Shown piece after piece: positions 15,857 to 24,383 of a stretch of 64,000 nt of DNA. Under the pieces are notes generated by a model that was given only the letters and a program-made list of their open reading frames with translations, was not told the DNA's origin and did no database searches. The DNA is from Lentzea sp. NEAU-D7. GTDB lineage: Bacteria; Actinomycetota; Actinomycetes; Mycobacteriales; Pseudonocardiaceae. Both the position numbers and the translations under genes were made by a program. Location: positions 61,952 to 125,951 of the forward strand of contig NZ_JAPJDL010000027.1 in assembly GCF_026242055.1 (NCBI RefSeq), written 5' to 3'. Position 1 is the stretch's first letter. Every line of letters begins with the position of its first letter.

Positions 15857-16600
15857 CTAGAGGATCAGGCCTTTCGGCTTGTGCCGGACGTGCAGCCGGT
15901 AGCCGACCGGGAAACTCAGGCCGTTCACAGAGGCGATAGCCCGTTCGGCGACCTTCGCGGAGAATTCGATGCGAAGCACCGCTTCCAGGTCCTCGCGCTT
16001 CTCGAAACGCCACTCCGCGGTGACCCGCCGCAACGAGAACCCGTTGTCCGCGAAGAACTTCTCGACCACGGCGGGGTCGTAGCGCGGCTCGTCGGCGCGC
16101 AGCCACGGTCCGTACGGGTCAGCCGAGCCGTCCAGGTCGACGATCGCGATCGCGCCGCCCGGCCGCAGCACGCGGTCCGCCTCGCGCAGTCCCGGTTCGC
16201 AGCCCGGTCCGAAGAAGTAGGCCGTTCGGGCGTGCACCAGGTCGGCGGACGCGTCGTCGAGCGGGAGCCGTTGTGCGGGCCCGGGAACGACGCGGACGTT
16301 CGGCAGCGAGGCCACCCGCTGCTTGGCGCGTACGACGAGTGGCGGATGCGGCTCTACGCCCGTGACGGACTTCGCGGCCCGCGCGAACAGCGGCAGGTGG
16401 AATCCGTCGCCACAGCCGATGTCCACGACGTCCCGGTCGACAAACGGACATTCTTCGCTTAACGCTGTCCAAATCGCACCGTGGACGTCCTGCGCGCGGT
16501 TCTCGACCTCGTACACGTCGGGCCAGTGCCAGATGTTCGGGCTCGGCACGACGTCTGCCGGACGCACCGCGTTCAACGCCGCCCGCACGAATCCCCTCAC
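15857..16600 (-). CDS. class I SAM-dependent methyltransferase
   Basis: 247 residues from GTG 16600. Methyltransferase motif I is VVDIGCGDGF (58-67), the acidic residue ending strand 2 lies in TGVEPHP, and the motif II/III region is DLVHARTAYFFGPG with LRPGGAIAIVDL. It belongs to the Methyltransf_11-like group acting on small molecules. A TACAGT seven bases before the GTG could be a -10 for a leaderless mRNA. It is divergent from the VOC-protein gene (95 bp apart). The substrate is unknown. Confidence 0.85.
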   Translation of the reverse strand: MRGFVRAALNAVRPADVVPSPNIWHWPDVYEVENRAQDVHGAIWTALSEECPFVDRDVVDIGCGDGFHLPLFARAAKSVTGVEPHPPLVVRAKQRVASLPNVRVVPGPAQRLPLDDASADLVHARTAYFFGPGCEPGLREADRVLRPGGAIAIVDLDGSADPYGPWLRADEPRYDPAVVEKFFADNGFSLRRVTAEWRFEKREDLEAVLRIEFSAKVAERAIASVNGLSFPVGYRLHVRHKPKGLIL

Positions 16601-16695
16601 GCAGACACTGTAAGACCTGCATTTGCCTGTGACCGTACGAATTCGTCCAATCACGGCGTAGCGTGTCAGCATCTCTTTCCCTGCAGGAGGCGGCA

Positions 16696-17514
16696 GTGTC
16701 GATCGCGCCCAACACGCCCCAGCTCGCGCCCTTGTTGTCCGGAAGTCCGTGCTGGGTCGAGAGAACCGTCGACGACCTCAAGGGCGCGATCGAGTTCTAC
16801 ACCGGCCTGTTCGGCTGGCACTACGCCGACGACGCCGGCTACACCGTGGCGATGGTGGACGGTGTCCCCGTCGCCGGGTTACCGCAGGGTGATCCGGACG
16901 CCTGGCGGTTGTACCTGGTCACCCCACATGCGCGGGCTACCGCGGAGAAGGCATTCCACCTCGGTGGGTCGGTGCTGCTCAACCCCGAGGACGCCGCCGA
17001 CCACACGCAGAGCACGGTGATCGCCGACCCGACCGGCGCCGTCGTCGGGTTCCGGCACGTGCCGCCGGACTGGCGGTTCGGGACGGGCGGGCACGGCGCC
17101 TACGCGTGGGCCGAGCTGAACACCCGAGACGGCGCGGCGGCCGACGAGTTCTTCGGCGAGCTGTGCCACTACGACATCACGCAGATCGGCGACGGGCACC
17201 GGCTGGACTACGCGTCCTGGTCCGTCGAGGGCACCGAGGTGATCGGCCGTCAGAAGATGGGGCGCGAGTTCCCGTACGGAGAGCGCTCGCACTGGATGGT
17301 GTACTTCAACGCCGCGCCCGAGATCGGCACCGACTCGGTGGCGTACCGGGTGCTGGAGCTCGGCGGCCGGGTGACCGTCGAGCCCTATGACACCCCGTTC
17401 GGACGCATCACCGTCGTCGAGGACCACGCGGGGATGGCCTTCTCCGTGATCGACCAGTCCCGCCAGATCGAGGCCGAGCCGCGCACCGAGGTGGACGACC
17501 CGTTCGACGACTAG
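16696..17514 (+). CDS. two-domain VOC (glyoxalase/bleomycin-resistance) family protein
   Basis: 272 residues. GTG 16696 follows AGGAGGCGGCA. Two vicinal-oxygen-chelate modules are visible: residues about 14-130 (SPCWVERTVDDLKGAIEFYTGLFGWHY) and about 140-262 (WAELNTRDGAAADEFFGELCHYDI). Each has the betaalphabetabetabeta pattern and ends in the DPTGAVVGF / DHAGMAFSVI strand. Such tandem proteins include antibiotic-binding and putative hydroxylase members. Metal ligands are not complete enough to call a glyoxalase. Its stop overlaps the end of the opposite gene by 4 bp. Confidence 0.88.
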   Translation: MSIAPNTPQLAPLLSGSPCWVERTVDDLKGAIEFYTGLFGWHYADDAGYTVAMVDGVPVAGLPQGDPDAWRLYLVTPHARATAEKAFHLGGSVLLNPEDAADHTQSTVIADPTGAVVGFRHVPPDWRFGTGGHGAYAWAELNTRDGAAADEFFGELCHYDITQIGDGHRLDYASWSVEGTEVIGRQKMGREFPYGERSHWMVYFNAAPEIGTDSVAYRVLELGGRVTVEPYDTPFGRITVVEDHAGMAFSVIDQSRQIEAEPRTEVDDPFDD

Positions 17515-18053
17515 CGGCCTGCTTCGACGCGGAGCAGGCAGTTGGGCAGTCGATCACGCGCGTAGAGCCCGCTGACGACCGTCCCGAAGTTCTTCTGGTC
17601 TGTCGCGAACACCAGAGTTGCCCCCTGCCGGATGCGGCTGGGCACGATCACGAGCTTGGTGCTGTCGGACCCTGCGCCCCAGGGGATCATTCCGATCCTG
17701 CCCGTGTCGTCGAGCTGCGGCACCTCGTCCGCGCAGTCCTGCCGCAGCGGAACCATGACCGCCGGGATTCCCCGCTCCCGCAACATCGCGTTGACCTCGT
17801 CGTACCGTCCGATGTCCTGGATCTTCAAGGTCACGGAACCGTCCTGATCGCTGTCGAGCAGAGCGTCCGAGGGCGGTGCGCCACCGAGGTAGTCGGGCGC
17901 GATCATCGCACCGGTCAGCAGAATCGCCACTGCGGCGGCCGCAGCCACCCAGCGGCCGGCGTTCGCACGCCGCCTGTTGACCGACTGCTGTACCAGCGCA
18001 GGACCGTGGTCGCGTTCCAGCTCTGCCCAGAGGTTGTCCTCGAACCTGCTCAT
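17511..18053 (-). CDS. putative membrane anti-sigma or sigma-associated protein
   Basis: 180 residues. It has a short cytoplasmic N-terminus (1-33, RFEDNLWAELERDHG), one transmembrane helix (about 34-52) and an extracytoplasmic domain of about 125 residues with two cysteines (QDCADE, PNCLL). It begins at the ATGA overlap with the ECF sigma gene, so the two proteins are made together. This is the usual position of an anti-sigma factor, but the zinc-binding HxxxCxxC motif is absent and the cytoplasmic part is very short. Anti-sigma function is therefore inferred from context only. Confidence 0.65.
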   Translation of the reverse strand: MSRFEDNLWAELERDHGPALVQQSVNRRRANAGRWVAAAAAVAILLTGAMIAPDYLGGAPPSDALLDSDQDGSVTLKIQDIGRYDEVNAMLRERGIPAVMVPLRQDCADEVPQLDDTGRIGMIPWGAGSDSTKLVIVPSRIRQGATLVFATDQKNFGTVVSGLYARDRLPNCLLRVEAGR

Positions 18054-18589
18054 CGTGCCTCCACCTCGTCGTCGACGACCGCGCGGAGACGTGCCGTGGC
18101 GCGATACAGCCTGGTCCGCATCGCTCCCCTGGGCACGCCGAGTGCCTCGGCCGCTTCCTTGGGCGAGAGGCCGCAGAGGTGCACTAGTTCGACGGCTTCC
18201 CGTTCCAGCTCCGGCAACTCCGCGAGCCGTGCCAGCAGCGCGCGACTGGACCGTTCGGCGTCGATGCGGGCTTCGAGCTCGGCCAGCTCGTCACCGTCGA
18301 GCTCACGCCGGCCACCTGCCTTGAGCGCCACATCGCGGATGCGCGCGGAGCGTTCGAGGTGGGCGGCGAAGGTGTGCCGGGCGATGCCGTAGAGCCAGCT
18401 GGTCGCCGTGCCCCTGCGGGCGTCGAAGGTGGCGAACGAGGTCATCGCGCGGACGAACGTGTCCGCGGTCAGGTCCGCGACGACCTGCGGTTCCGCACAT
18501 CGACGCGCAAAGAACCGGGTGATCGCGCCGACGTCGGCGCGGTAGATCCGCTCGAACGCCGCCAGTACCTCGTGGTCTCTCACAACCAC
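18050..18589 (-). CDS. ECF RNA polymerase sigma factor
   Basis: 179 residues from GTG 18589 (GTG 18583 is also possible). Region 2 is at about 10-80 (LAAFERIYRADVGAITRFFARR, DTFVRAM, TSWLYGIARHTF) and region 4 at about 120-172 (LPELEREAVELVHLCGLSPKEAAEALGVPRGAMRTRLYRA). It recruits RNA polymerase to a dedicated set of promoters. It is translationally coupled to the membrane protein downstream. It is more like the general SigE/SigL-type actinomycete ECFs than like ECF41. The signal is unknown. Confidence 0.9.
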   Translation of the reverse strand: MVVRDHEVLAAFERIYRADVGAITRFFARRCAEPQVVADLTADTFVRAMTSFATFDARRGTATSWLYGIARHTFAAHLERSARIRDVALKAGGRRELDGDELAELEARIDAERSSRALLARLAELPELEREAVELVHLCGLSPKEAAEALGVPRGAMRTRLYRATARLRAVVDDEVEAR

Positions 18590-18623
18590 TAGTTGCGGCG
18601 ATGCGCGGAAACCGTCACGGCAG

Positions 18624-19478
18624 CTACTGCACGAAGAGGTGCAGCAGCAGCCAGGAGGCGACCGCGGACGGGAGGAGCGAGTCCATCCGGTCCATCAGGC
18701 CGCCGTGGCCCGGCAGCAGCGTGCCCATGTCCTTGATGCCGAGGTCGCGCTTGATCAACGACTCGACCAGGTCGCCCGCGGTGGCCGTGACGACGAGCGC
18801 GACGCCGAACAGCGCGCCCTGCCACCACTGGCCGTCGAGCAGCGTCGTCACCGTGATCGCGCCGCCGACCGCGCCTGCGGTCAGCGAGCCGGCGAAGCCC
18901 TCCCAGGACTTCTTCGGGCTGATCGTCGGCGCCATCGGGTGCTTGCCGAGGAAGACGCCGGCCGCGTAGCCGCCGACGTCCGACAGCACGACACCGATGA
19001 TGAACGCGAACGCGCGGCCCGCGCCGTCCTCGGGAACGACGAGCATGGCCGCGAACGCCGCGAACAACGGGATGTACGCGATGGTGAACACCGAGGCGCT
19101 CAGGTCGCGCAGGTAGCCGTCGGAACCGCCGCGGAACCGCCAGATCATGCACACCAGCGCGGTGACCACGAACGCGGTCATCATGCCGGAGCGTTCCAGC
19201 GGCCACGACAGCCAGATGATCGCCTGACCGCCGATCAACGCCGGCCACAGGGCGACGTTGATGCCAGCCTTCTTGAACGCGTTCGCGATCTCCCACGTCG
19301 ACACCGCCGCGGCGGCGGCGACGATGCCGATGAAGGTCTCCTTGACGGTCAGCAGCGACACGATGATCATGGCGCCGAGCCCGGCGCCGACCAGGATCGC
19401 CGCTCGCAGGTCACGTCCCGCTCGCGACGGCTTCGACGCGGGCACGTCCGCGGGACTGCCTGCCACCTGTGCTCCCAT
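18624..19478 (-). CDS. cdsA: phosphatidate cytidylyltransferase CdsA
   Basis: 284 residues from ATG 19478, which has GGAGG five nt upstream (an in-frame TTG at 19481 is less likely). It converts phosphatidic acid and CTP to CDP-diacylglycerol for phospholipid synthesis in the membrane. About eight hydrophobic helices are visible. The conserved ISPKKSWEG (186-194) and the family signature SLIKRD...KD-G-LLPGHGGLMDRMDS (from about 240 to 268) are complete. It follows frr in the usual rpsB-tsf-pyrH-frr-cdsA order, after a hairpin in the gap. Confidence 0.96.
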   Translation of the reverse strand: MGAQVAGSPADVPASKPSRAGRDLRAAILVGAGLGAMIIVSLLTVKETFIGIVAAAAAVSTWEIANAFKKAGINVALWPALIGGQAIIWLSWPLERSGMMTAFVVTALVCMIWRFRGGSDGYLRDLSASVFTIAYIPLFAAFAAMLVVPEDGAGRAFAFIIGVVLSDVGGYAAGVFLGKHPMAPTISPKKSWEGFAGSLTAGAVGGAITVTTLLDGQWWQGALFGVALVVTATAGDLVESLIKRDLGIKDMGTLLPGHGGLMDRMDSLLPSAVASWLLLHLFVQ

Positions 19479-19487
19479 CAATACCTC

Positions 19488-19530
19488 CGCCCGGCCAGGG
19501 CCATCACGCCTGCCGCGACTCGGCCGGGCG
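19488..19530 (-). terminator. hairpin between frr and cdsA
   Basis: CGCCCGGCC (19488-19496) pairs perfectly with GGCCGGGCG (19522-19530) across a 25-nt loop in the 66-bp gap after frr. It may act as a partial terminator or processing site lowering cdsA expression relative to the translation genes. Confidence 0.45.
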
Positions 19531-19544
19531 AACCATCAGGGAAA

Positions 19545-20102
19545 TCAGACTTCGAGAAGCTCGGCTTCCTTGTGCTTCACGAGCTCTTCGACCTGCGCCA
19601 CGTAGCGGTGGGTCAGAGCTTCGAGCTCCTTCTCACCACGGGCGCCGTCGTCCTCGCCGATCTCGCCGTCCTTGACGAGCCGGTCGATCTCTTCCTTCGC
19701 CTTGCGACGGACACCGCGGACGGAGACCTTGGCGTCCTCGCCCTTCTGCTTGGCGACCTTCACCATGTCCCGGCGGCGCTCCTCGGAGAGCTGCGGGATG
19801 ACGATGCGGATGATCGAACCGTCGTTGCTCGGGTTGACGCCCAGGTCGGAGTCCCGGATCGCCTTCTCGATGGCGTTCAGCTGACCCGCGTCGTACGGCT
19901 TCACGACAGCCATCCGCGCCTCGGGGACCGTGATGCTGGCCATCTGGTTCAGCGGCGTCATGGAGCCGTAGTAGTCGATGTGGATGCGGTTGAACATCGA
20001 GGGAGTCGCACGACCGGTTCGGACGGAGGAGAGGTTCTCCTTCGCGACCGAAACCGCCTTTTCCATCTTCTCCTCGGCGTCGAGGAGGGTCTCGTCGATC
20101 AC
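19545..20102 (-). CDS. frr: ribosome recycling factor
   Basis: 185 residues, exactly the family length. It releases the 70S ribosome from mRNA after termination together with EF-G. The start is GTG 20102 with AAGGAG upstream. Typical motifs are present: VRTGRATPSMFNRIHIDYYGSMTPLNQMASI and the C-terminal helix KEEIDRLVKDGEIGEDD. It is located 61 bp after pyrH, in the conserved order. Confidence 0.98.
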   Translation of the reverse strand: MIDETLLDAEEKMEKAVSVAKENLSSVRTGRATPSMFNRIHIDYYGSMTPLNQMASITVPEARMAVVKPYDAGQLNAIEKAIRDSDLGVNPSNDGSIIRIVIPQLSEERRRDMVKVAKQKGEDAKVSVRGVRRKAKEEIDRLVKDGEIGEDDGARGEKELEALTHRYVAQVEELVKHKEAELLEV

Positions 20103-20163
20103 GACTGCTCCTTGCTCTGCGTGTTCGTGCCCAATTCCCGGTCCTGGAGAGATCCCACCAGGT

Positions 20164-20910
20164 CTAGAAGGCCGGGCGGCCACCGGGGGTGCTGACCAGG
20201 GTTCCGATCTTCTCACCACGCACCGCTCGCGCGATGTTCCCCTCGGTGAGGAGGTTGAAGACGAGGATCGGCATGTTGTTGTCCATGCAGAGGCTGAACG
20301 CCGTGGCGTCGGCGACGTTGAGGCCGCGCTCCAGCACCTCGCGATGGGTGATGTTGTCGAACATCAGCGCGTCCGGGTCGATCTTGGGGTCGGCCGTGTA
20401 GACGCCGTCGACGGCCTTGGCCATCAGGACGATCTCGCAGCCGATCTCCAGCGCGCGCTGGGCGGCCGTGGTGTCGGTGGAGAAGTACGGCAGACCGGCG
20501 CCACCGCCGAAGATCACGACGCGCTTCTTCTCGAGGTGTCGCATCGCGCGGCGCGGGATGTAGGACTCGGCGACCTGCGTCATCTGGATGGAGGTCTGCA
20601 CGCGCGTGTCGATGCCGTGCTCGCGCTCGAGGAAGTCCTGCAGCGCCAGGCAGTTCATGACCGTGCCGAGCATGCCCATGTAGTCGGCGCGGGACCGGTC
20701 CATGCCGCGCTGCTGGAGCTCGGACCCCCGGAAGAAGTTGCCGCCACCGATCACGACGGCCACCTGCACGCCGGACTTGTGGATGGCCGCGATCTGCCGG
20801 GCGACTGTCTGGACGACATCGGGATCAACACCGACGCCACCGCCGCCGAACATCTCGCCGCCGAGCTTGAGCATCACCCGGCTGTAGCCGTGGCTACCTT
20901 CTTCGCTCAC
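20164..20910 (-). CDS. pyrH: UMP kinase
   Basis: 248 residues from GTG 20910, preceded by AGGAGAGG. It phosphorylates UMP to UDP with ATP; bacterial PyrH is hexameric and allosterically controlled by UTP and GTP. The amino-acid-kinase fold motifs are present: VMLKLGGEMFGG, VVIGGGNFFRG, GGGAGLPYFSTDTTAAQRA and AKAVDGVYTADP. The open frame extends to 20949 but the upstream part is not conserved. Confidence 0.97.
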   Translation of the reverse strand: MSEEGSHGYSRVMLKLGGEMFGGGGVGVDPDVVQTVARQIAAIHKSGVQVAVVIGGGNFFRGSELQQRGMDRSRADYMGMLGTVMNCLALQDFLEREHGIDTRVQTSIQMTQVAESYIPRRAMRHLEKKRVVIFGGGAGLPYFSTDTTAAQRALEIGCEIVLMAKAVDGVYTADPKIDPDALMFDNITHREVLERGLNVADATAFSLCMDNNMPILVFNLLTEGNIARAVRGEKIGTLVSTPGGRPAF

Positions 20911-20953
20911 AGGTCCTCTCCTTTGGCCCCGGGAAACTTCTGTAGACACGCCA

Positions 20954-20987
20954 AGGGCGGGGTCGCTGGTACCTGCAACCCCGCCCT
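20954..20987 (-). terminator. hairpin between tsf and pyrH
   Basis: AGGGCGGGGT (20954-20963) and ACCCCGCCCT (20978-20987) form a perfect 10-bp stem with a 14-nt loop, just downstream of the tsf stop. It probably terminates part of the rpsB-tsf transcript. Confidence 0.7.
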
Positions 20988-20995
20988 CGTGCGAA

Positions 20996-21811
20996 TCAGC
21001 TCTGGCCGACCTCGAACCGAGCGAAACGGGTAACCGTCACGCCGGCCTCGTCCAGGAGAGCCTTGACCGTCTTCTTGCTGTCCGTCACGGAAGCCTGCTC
21101 GAGGAGCACGACGTCCTTGAAGAAGCCGTTGACGCGACCCTCGACGATCTTGGGGAGCGCGCCCTCGGGCTTGCCCTCCTCGCGAGCGGTCTCCTCGGCG
21201 ATGCGACGCTCGTTGGCGACGAGCTCCTCGGGGACCTCGTCACGCGTGACGAACTTCGGGCGCATCGCGGCGATCTGCATCGCGGCACCCTTGGCGACCT
21301 CGGCGTTGTCGCCGGTGTACTCGACCAGGACGCCCACGGCGGGCGGCAGGTCGGCAGCGCGCTTGTGCAGGTAGACCGAGACGGTGCCGTCGAAGTCGAC
21401 GGCCTTGGCCAGCTCGAGCTTCTCGCCGATCTTGGCGGAGAACTCCTGGACCAGCGCGTCCACGGTCTTGCCGTCGACCTCGACGGCCTTGAGGGCCTCG
21501 ACGTCGGCGACCTTGTTGGCCTTGGCGAGCGCGACGATGTCGTCGGCCAGGGCGATGAAGTCGGCGTTCTTGGCCACGAAGTCGGTCTCGCAGCGCAGCT
21601 CGACCATCGCGCCGTCCTTGACGGCGACGAGGCCGTTGGACGTGGTGCGCTCGGCGCGCTTGCCGACGTCCTTGGCGCCCTTGATGCGCAGGATCTCGAC
21701 GGCCTTGTCGAAGTCGCCGTCAGCCTCGTCCAGCGCCTTCTTGCAGTCCATCATGCCGGCGGCGGTCAGCTCGCGGAGCTTCTTGACGTCCGCGGTGGTG
21801 TAGTTCGCCAT
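20996..21811 (-). CDS. tsf: translation elongation factor Ts
   Basis: 271 residues. It is the guanine-nucleotide exchange factor for EF-Tu. The N-terminal UBA-like module MANYTTADVKKLRELTAAGMMDCKKAL and the exchange motif TDFVAKN (76-82) are conserved, and two core subdomains follow. It lies 71 bp after rpsB with a hairpin between them. The ATG at 21811 is preceded by a GAAGGA-like site. Confidence 0.98.
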   Translation of the reverse strand: MANYTTADVKKLRELTAAGMMDCKKALDEADGDFDKAVEILRIKGAKDVGKRAERTTSNGLVAVKDGAMVELRCETDFVAKNADFIALADDIVALAKANKVADVEALKAVEVDGKTVDALVQEFSAKIGEKLELAKAVDFDGTVSVYLHKRAADLPPAVGVLVEYTGDNAEVAKGAAMQIAAMRPKFVTRDEVPEELVANERRIAEETAREEGKPEGALPKIVEGRVNGFFKDVVLLEQASVTDSKKTVKALLDEAGVTVTRFARFEVGQS

Positions 21812-21842
21812 CGTTTTCCTTCTGCGATGTACGCGCTTAGGT

Positions 21843-21875
21843 CACGAGGTGCCCGCTTGTCGCGGGCACCTCGTG
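21843..21875 (-). terminator. hairpin between rpsB and tsf
   Basis: A perfect 14-bp stem (21843-21856 with 21862-21875) and a 5-nt loop lie directly after the rpsB stop. It could attenuate transcription into tsf or protect the rpsB 3' end. Confidence 0.7.
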
Positions 21876-21882
21876 GGGGAAA

Positions 21883-22725
21883 TCAGGACTGGACGGGCTG
21901 CTCGGCCGGAGCCTCGGCCGGGGCCTCAGTCGCGACGGCGGAGTTGGTGGTGAGGAGCTCCTGCTCCCACTCCGCCAGCGGCTCGTCGGTGGCGACCTCG
22001 GGCTTGTCCTGGCCGTCGGCGGCGTCGCGACGGGCACCGGAACGCTGCATGAGACCGGCGGCGGCGGCCTCGGCCACGACCTTGGTCAGCAGTGCGGCGG
22101 AACGGATCGCGTCGTCGTTACCCGGGATCGGGTAGTCGACCTCGTCCGGGTCGCAGTTGGTGTCGAGGATCGCGACGATCGGGATGTTCAGCTTGCGAGC
22201 CTCACCGACCGCGATGTGCTCCTTCTTGGTGTCCACGATCCACACGGCGCTGGGCACCTTGGACATGTCGCGGATACCGCCGAGCGTGCGCTCCAGCTTG
22301 TCCTTCTCGCGGTTCATCATCAGGATTTCCTTCTTGGTGAAACCCTGGAAACCGCCGGTCTGCTCCATCGACTCGAGCTCCTTGAGGCGCTGAAGCCTCT
22401 TGTGGACCGTCGAGAAGTTGGTGAGCATGCCGCCCAGCCAGCGCTGGTTCACGTAGGGCATGCCGACGCGGAGCGCCTCGTTGGCGATGGCCTCCTGCGC
22501 CTGCTTCTTCGTGCCGATGAACAGGATCGACCCGCCGTGCGCGACCGTCTCCTTGACGAACTCGAAAGCCCGGTCGATGTAGGTCAGCGTCTGCTGCAGG
22601 TCGATGATGTAGATGCCGTTGCGCTCGGTGAAGATGTAACGCTTCATCTTCGGGTTCCAGCGCCGGGTCTGATGCCCGAAGTGCACGCCGCTGTCGAGCA
22701 GCTGCCTCATGGTTACGACGGCCAT
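21883..22725 (-). CDS. rpsB: 30S ribosomal protein S2
   Basis: 280 residues from ATG 22725, giving the normal start MAVVTMRQLLDSGVHFGHQTRRWNPKM. S2 binds the 30S head-body junction late in assembly. The family core ends at about residue 230; an acidic Ala/Glu/Pro-rich tail of about 45 residues follows, as in many actinobacteria. The gene heads the rpsB-tsf set and is divergent from an M23 peptidase gene. Confidence 0.98.
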   Translation of the reverse strand: MAVVTMRQLLDSGVHFGHQTRRWNPKMKRYIFTERNGIYIIDLQQTLTYIDRAFEFVKETVAHGGSILFIGTKKQAQEAIANEALRVGMPYVNQRWLGGMLTNFSTVHKRLQRLKELESMEQTGGFQGFTKKEILMMNREKDKLERTLGGIRDMSKVPSAVWIVDTKKEHIAVGEARKLNIPIVAILDTNCDPDEVDYPIPGNDDAIRSAALLTKVVAEAAAAGLMQRSGARRDAADGQDKPEVATDEPLAEWEQELLTTNSAVATEAPAEAPAEQPVQS

Positions 22726-23095
22726 GGCCGGTTCGCACCTCATCTGTCGGACGCGCGAGGTCTCGCCTTTGCGCGTCGGTTCGGTTGACGCTTCAGGCCG
22801 GTAGGCCTTCAGCCCTGGTGCCACTGCCGCCGTCCGCACCCGCGGAGCATCTCTGCACCGTCAGGACCGTCGAACGTCGTGACTCGACCCTGCTGGGATC
22901 AGCCGGTCGGATCTGCGTTGGCACGCGAAGTCGTCCCGCGCACAGACGGGACGCGCCCAAAAGTCTACTCCCCATCCCCGACAAACTTCGAATCGCCCCC
23001 ACCTCGCCGCGGGTAGTTGTCCACAACCGGCGAGTTGTCCACAGTTTCCGCATACCCGCTGGTCCCCCAGGGTCCCCCTGCCCGACCGTTGACCC
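22726..23095. promoter_or_regulatory. rpsB / M23 peptidase divergent promoter region with paired DnaA boxes
   Basis: This 370-bp intergenic region must hold both promoters and the rpsB leader. Two perfect actinobacterial DnaA boxes, TTGTCCACA, are at 23017-23025 and 23035-23043, in the same orientation and 18 bp apart. A short inverted repeat GACGCGC/GCGCGTC (22750-22756, 22771-22777) lies within the rpsB leader and may relate to S2 autoregulation. No other gene is visible. Confidence 0.6.
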
Positions 23096-23560
23096 ATGCC
23101 CCTCCTCCCCGCCGCCCTGCTGCTCACCGCCCTCCTGAGCCCGCCTGCCGACCGCTTCGCCTGGCCCCTGCCCCCGCCACACTCGGTGGTGCGCGCCTTC
23201 GAGGCCCCCGCCTCGCCGTTCGGCCCAGGTCACCGGGGTGCCGACCTCTCCGCGCCGCCCGGCACCCCGGTCCTCGCCGCGGGCGACGCCACGGTCGTCT
23301 TCGCGGGCGCGGTGGCCGCCAGGACGCTGGTGTCGCTCCAGCACCGCAACGGCCTGCGCACCACCTACGAACCGATCGCGCCCGCCGTCACCGCGGGCCG
23401 CCCCGTCCGCCGGGGAGAGGTCATCGGCCACCTCCAAGCGGGTCACTGCCCGTCGCCGTGCCTGCACTGGGGCGCCCGCCGGGGCGACGCCTACCTGGAC
23501 CCGCTCCGCCTGGTCAGCTCAGGCCGCGTACGCCTGCTACCGCTGGCGGCTCCCACCTAG
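23096..23560 (+). CDS. secreted M23-family peptidoglycan peptidase-like protein
   Basis: 154 residues. An N-terminal signal peptide (about 1-18) precedes a small LytM domain. The zinc-site motif HxxxD is HRGAD (His46, Asp50). The usual HxH motif is replaced by CLHW: the zinc-binding His124 remains, but the first histidine, the catalytic base in LytM, is Cys122; His117-Cys118 lie just before. It may thus be a weak or non-catalytic cell-wall binder, or use another base. Divergent from rpsB, as in other actinobacteria. ATG 23096 has no good Shine-Dalgarno. Coupling to division or growth is inferred from location only. Confidence 0.85.
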   Translation: MPLLPAALLLTALLSPPADRFAWPLPPPHSVVRAFEAPASPFGPGHRGADLSAPPGTPVLAAGDATVVFAGAVAARTLVSLQHRNGLRTTYEPIAPAVTAGRPVRRGEVIGHLQAGHCPSPCLHWGARRGDAYLDPLRLVSSGRVRLLPLAAPT

Positions 23561-23678
23561 CCGCACCCCAGCCACGCCGCGCCTCACCCCGCGCGGCGCC
23601 TCCCACGGGCGCTCCCCGCCACTTCCCGGGCGGCAGGACAGCGGCGCACCCCGACACCCGCCGCAGCGCCCGTCAGGC

Positions 23679-23719
23679 GCCGGGAGGCGGCCACCCGCTC
23701 ACTCTGGCCGCCTCCCGGC
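23679..23719. terminator. strong hairpin downstream of the M23 gene
   Basis: A perfect 15-bp stem (23679-23693 with 23705-23719) with an 11-nt loop, 118 bp after the M23 stop. It is the best terminator candidate for that gene. Confidence 0.6.
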
Positions 23720-24383
23720 CTGCCTGCCTCACAGCCGACCCGCTCGCAGCGGCCGCTACGGCACCCCACAAGGGGCACCCGCACCACTGCGCAAGTCCGG
23801 TCCCCGGTTCGGCTGGGGACGGCAGCCACGCCGCCACCACAACGGCAGCCGGCAACGCCTGGCCAGACCCCGCATGAAGCCGTCAACGTCGGCCGCCAGA
23901 CCATCCCGGGAGCACGTCACAGCGACCGTCACGACGAATCCGTCCGCATGGCCCTGCACTCCGATCCGGTCTGCCGCGGTCGCCACGACACCAATCAGAA
24001 ACGCCCGAGGTTCCCGCCCACCTGGCGCCGAGCGCTCATCTGCCGGTTCAGGCTTCCCTTCGCCCGACTGCCTGCGGATGTGTCCGCCTGCTGCCCGATT
24101 GTTGGTGTGGCTGTCGGCTGCTCGGCGCTGTGGACCGGCCGCTCACGAATCGCCGTGCCTTTGGGCGCGGGCCGTCGGCGACCGCGTAACAGCGACTCCA
24201 CCGGGTTCGGCGTCGGCTCGGCTCTCGGCGGACTGGTGCGGCGATCGGCCGACTCGCGGCTAGGGCGTTCGGCGCGATGCCCGAGTGGGCACGGGGTGTG
24301 CTTGGAGCAGGTCCAAGGCCACCCGTTCGAGTGAATTAGGCCTGGCGGCGGGCAAAAGGAGGTTTCAAGCGGCTTGGTGAGGC

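Noticed and set aside
23238..24263. A 341-codon plus-strand frame overlapping and following the M23 gene
   Set aside because: It is out of frame with the M23 gene, low-complexity (Arg/Pro/Ser) and without a ribosome-binding site or family similarity.
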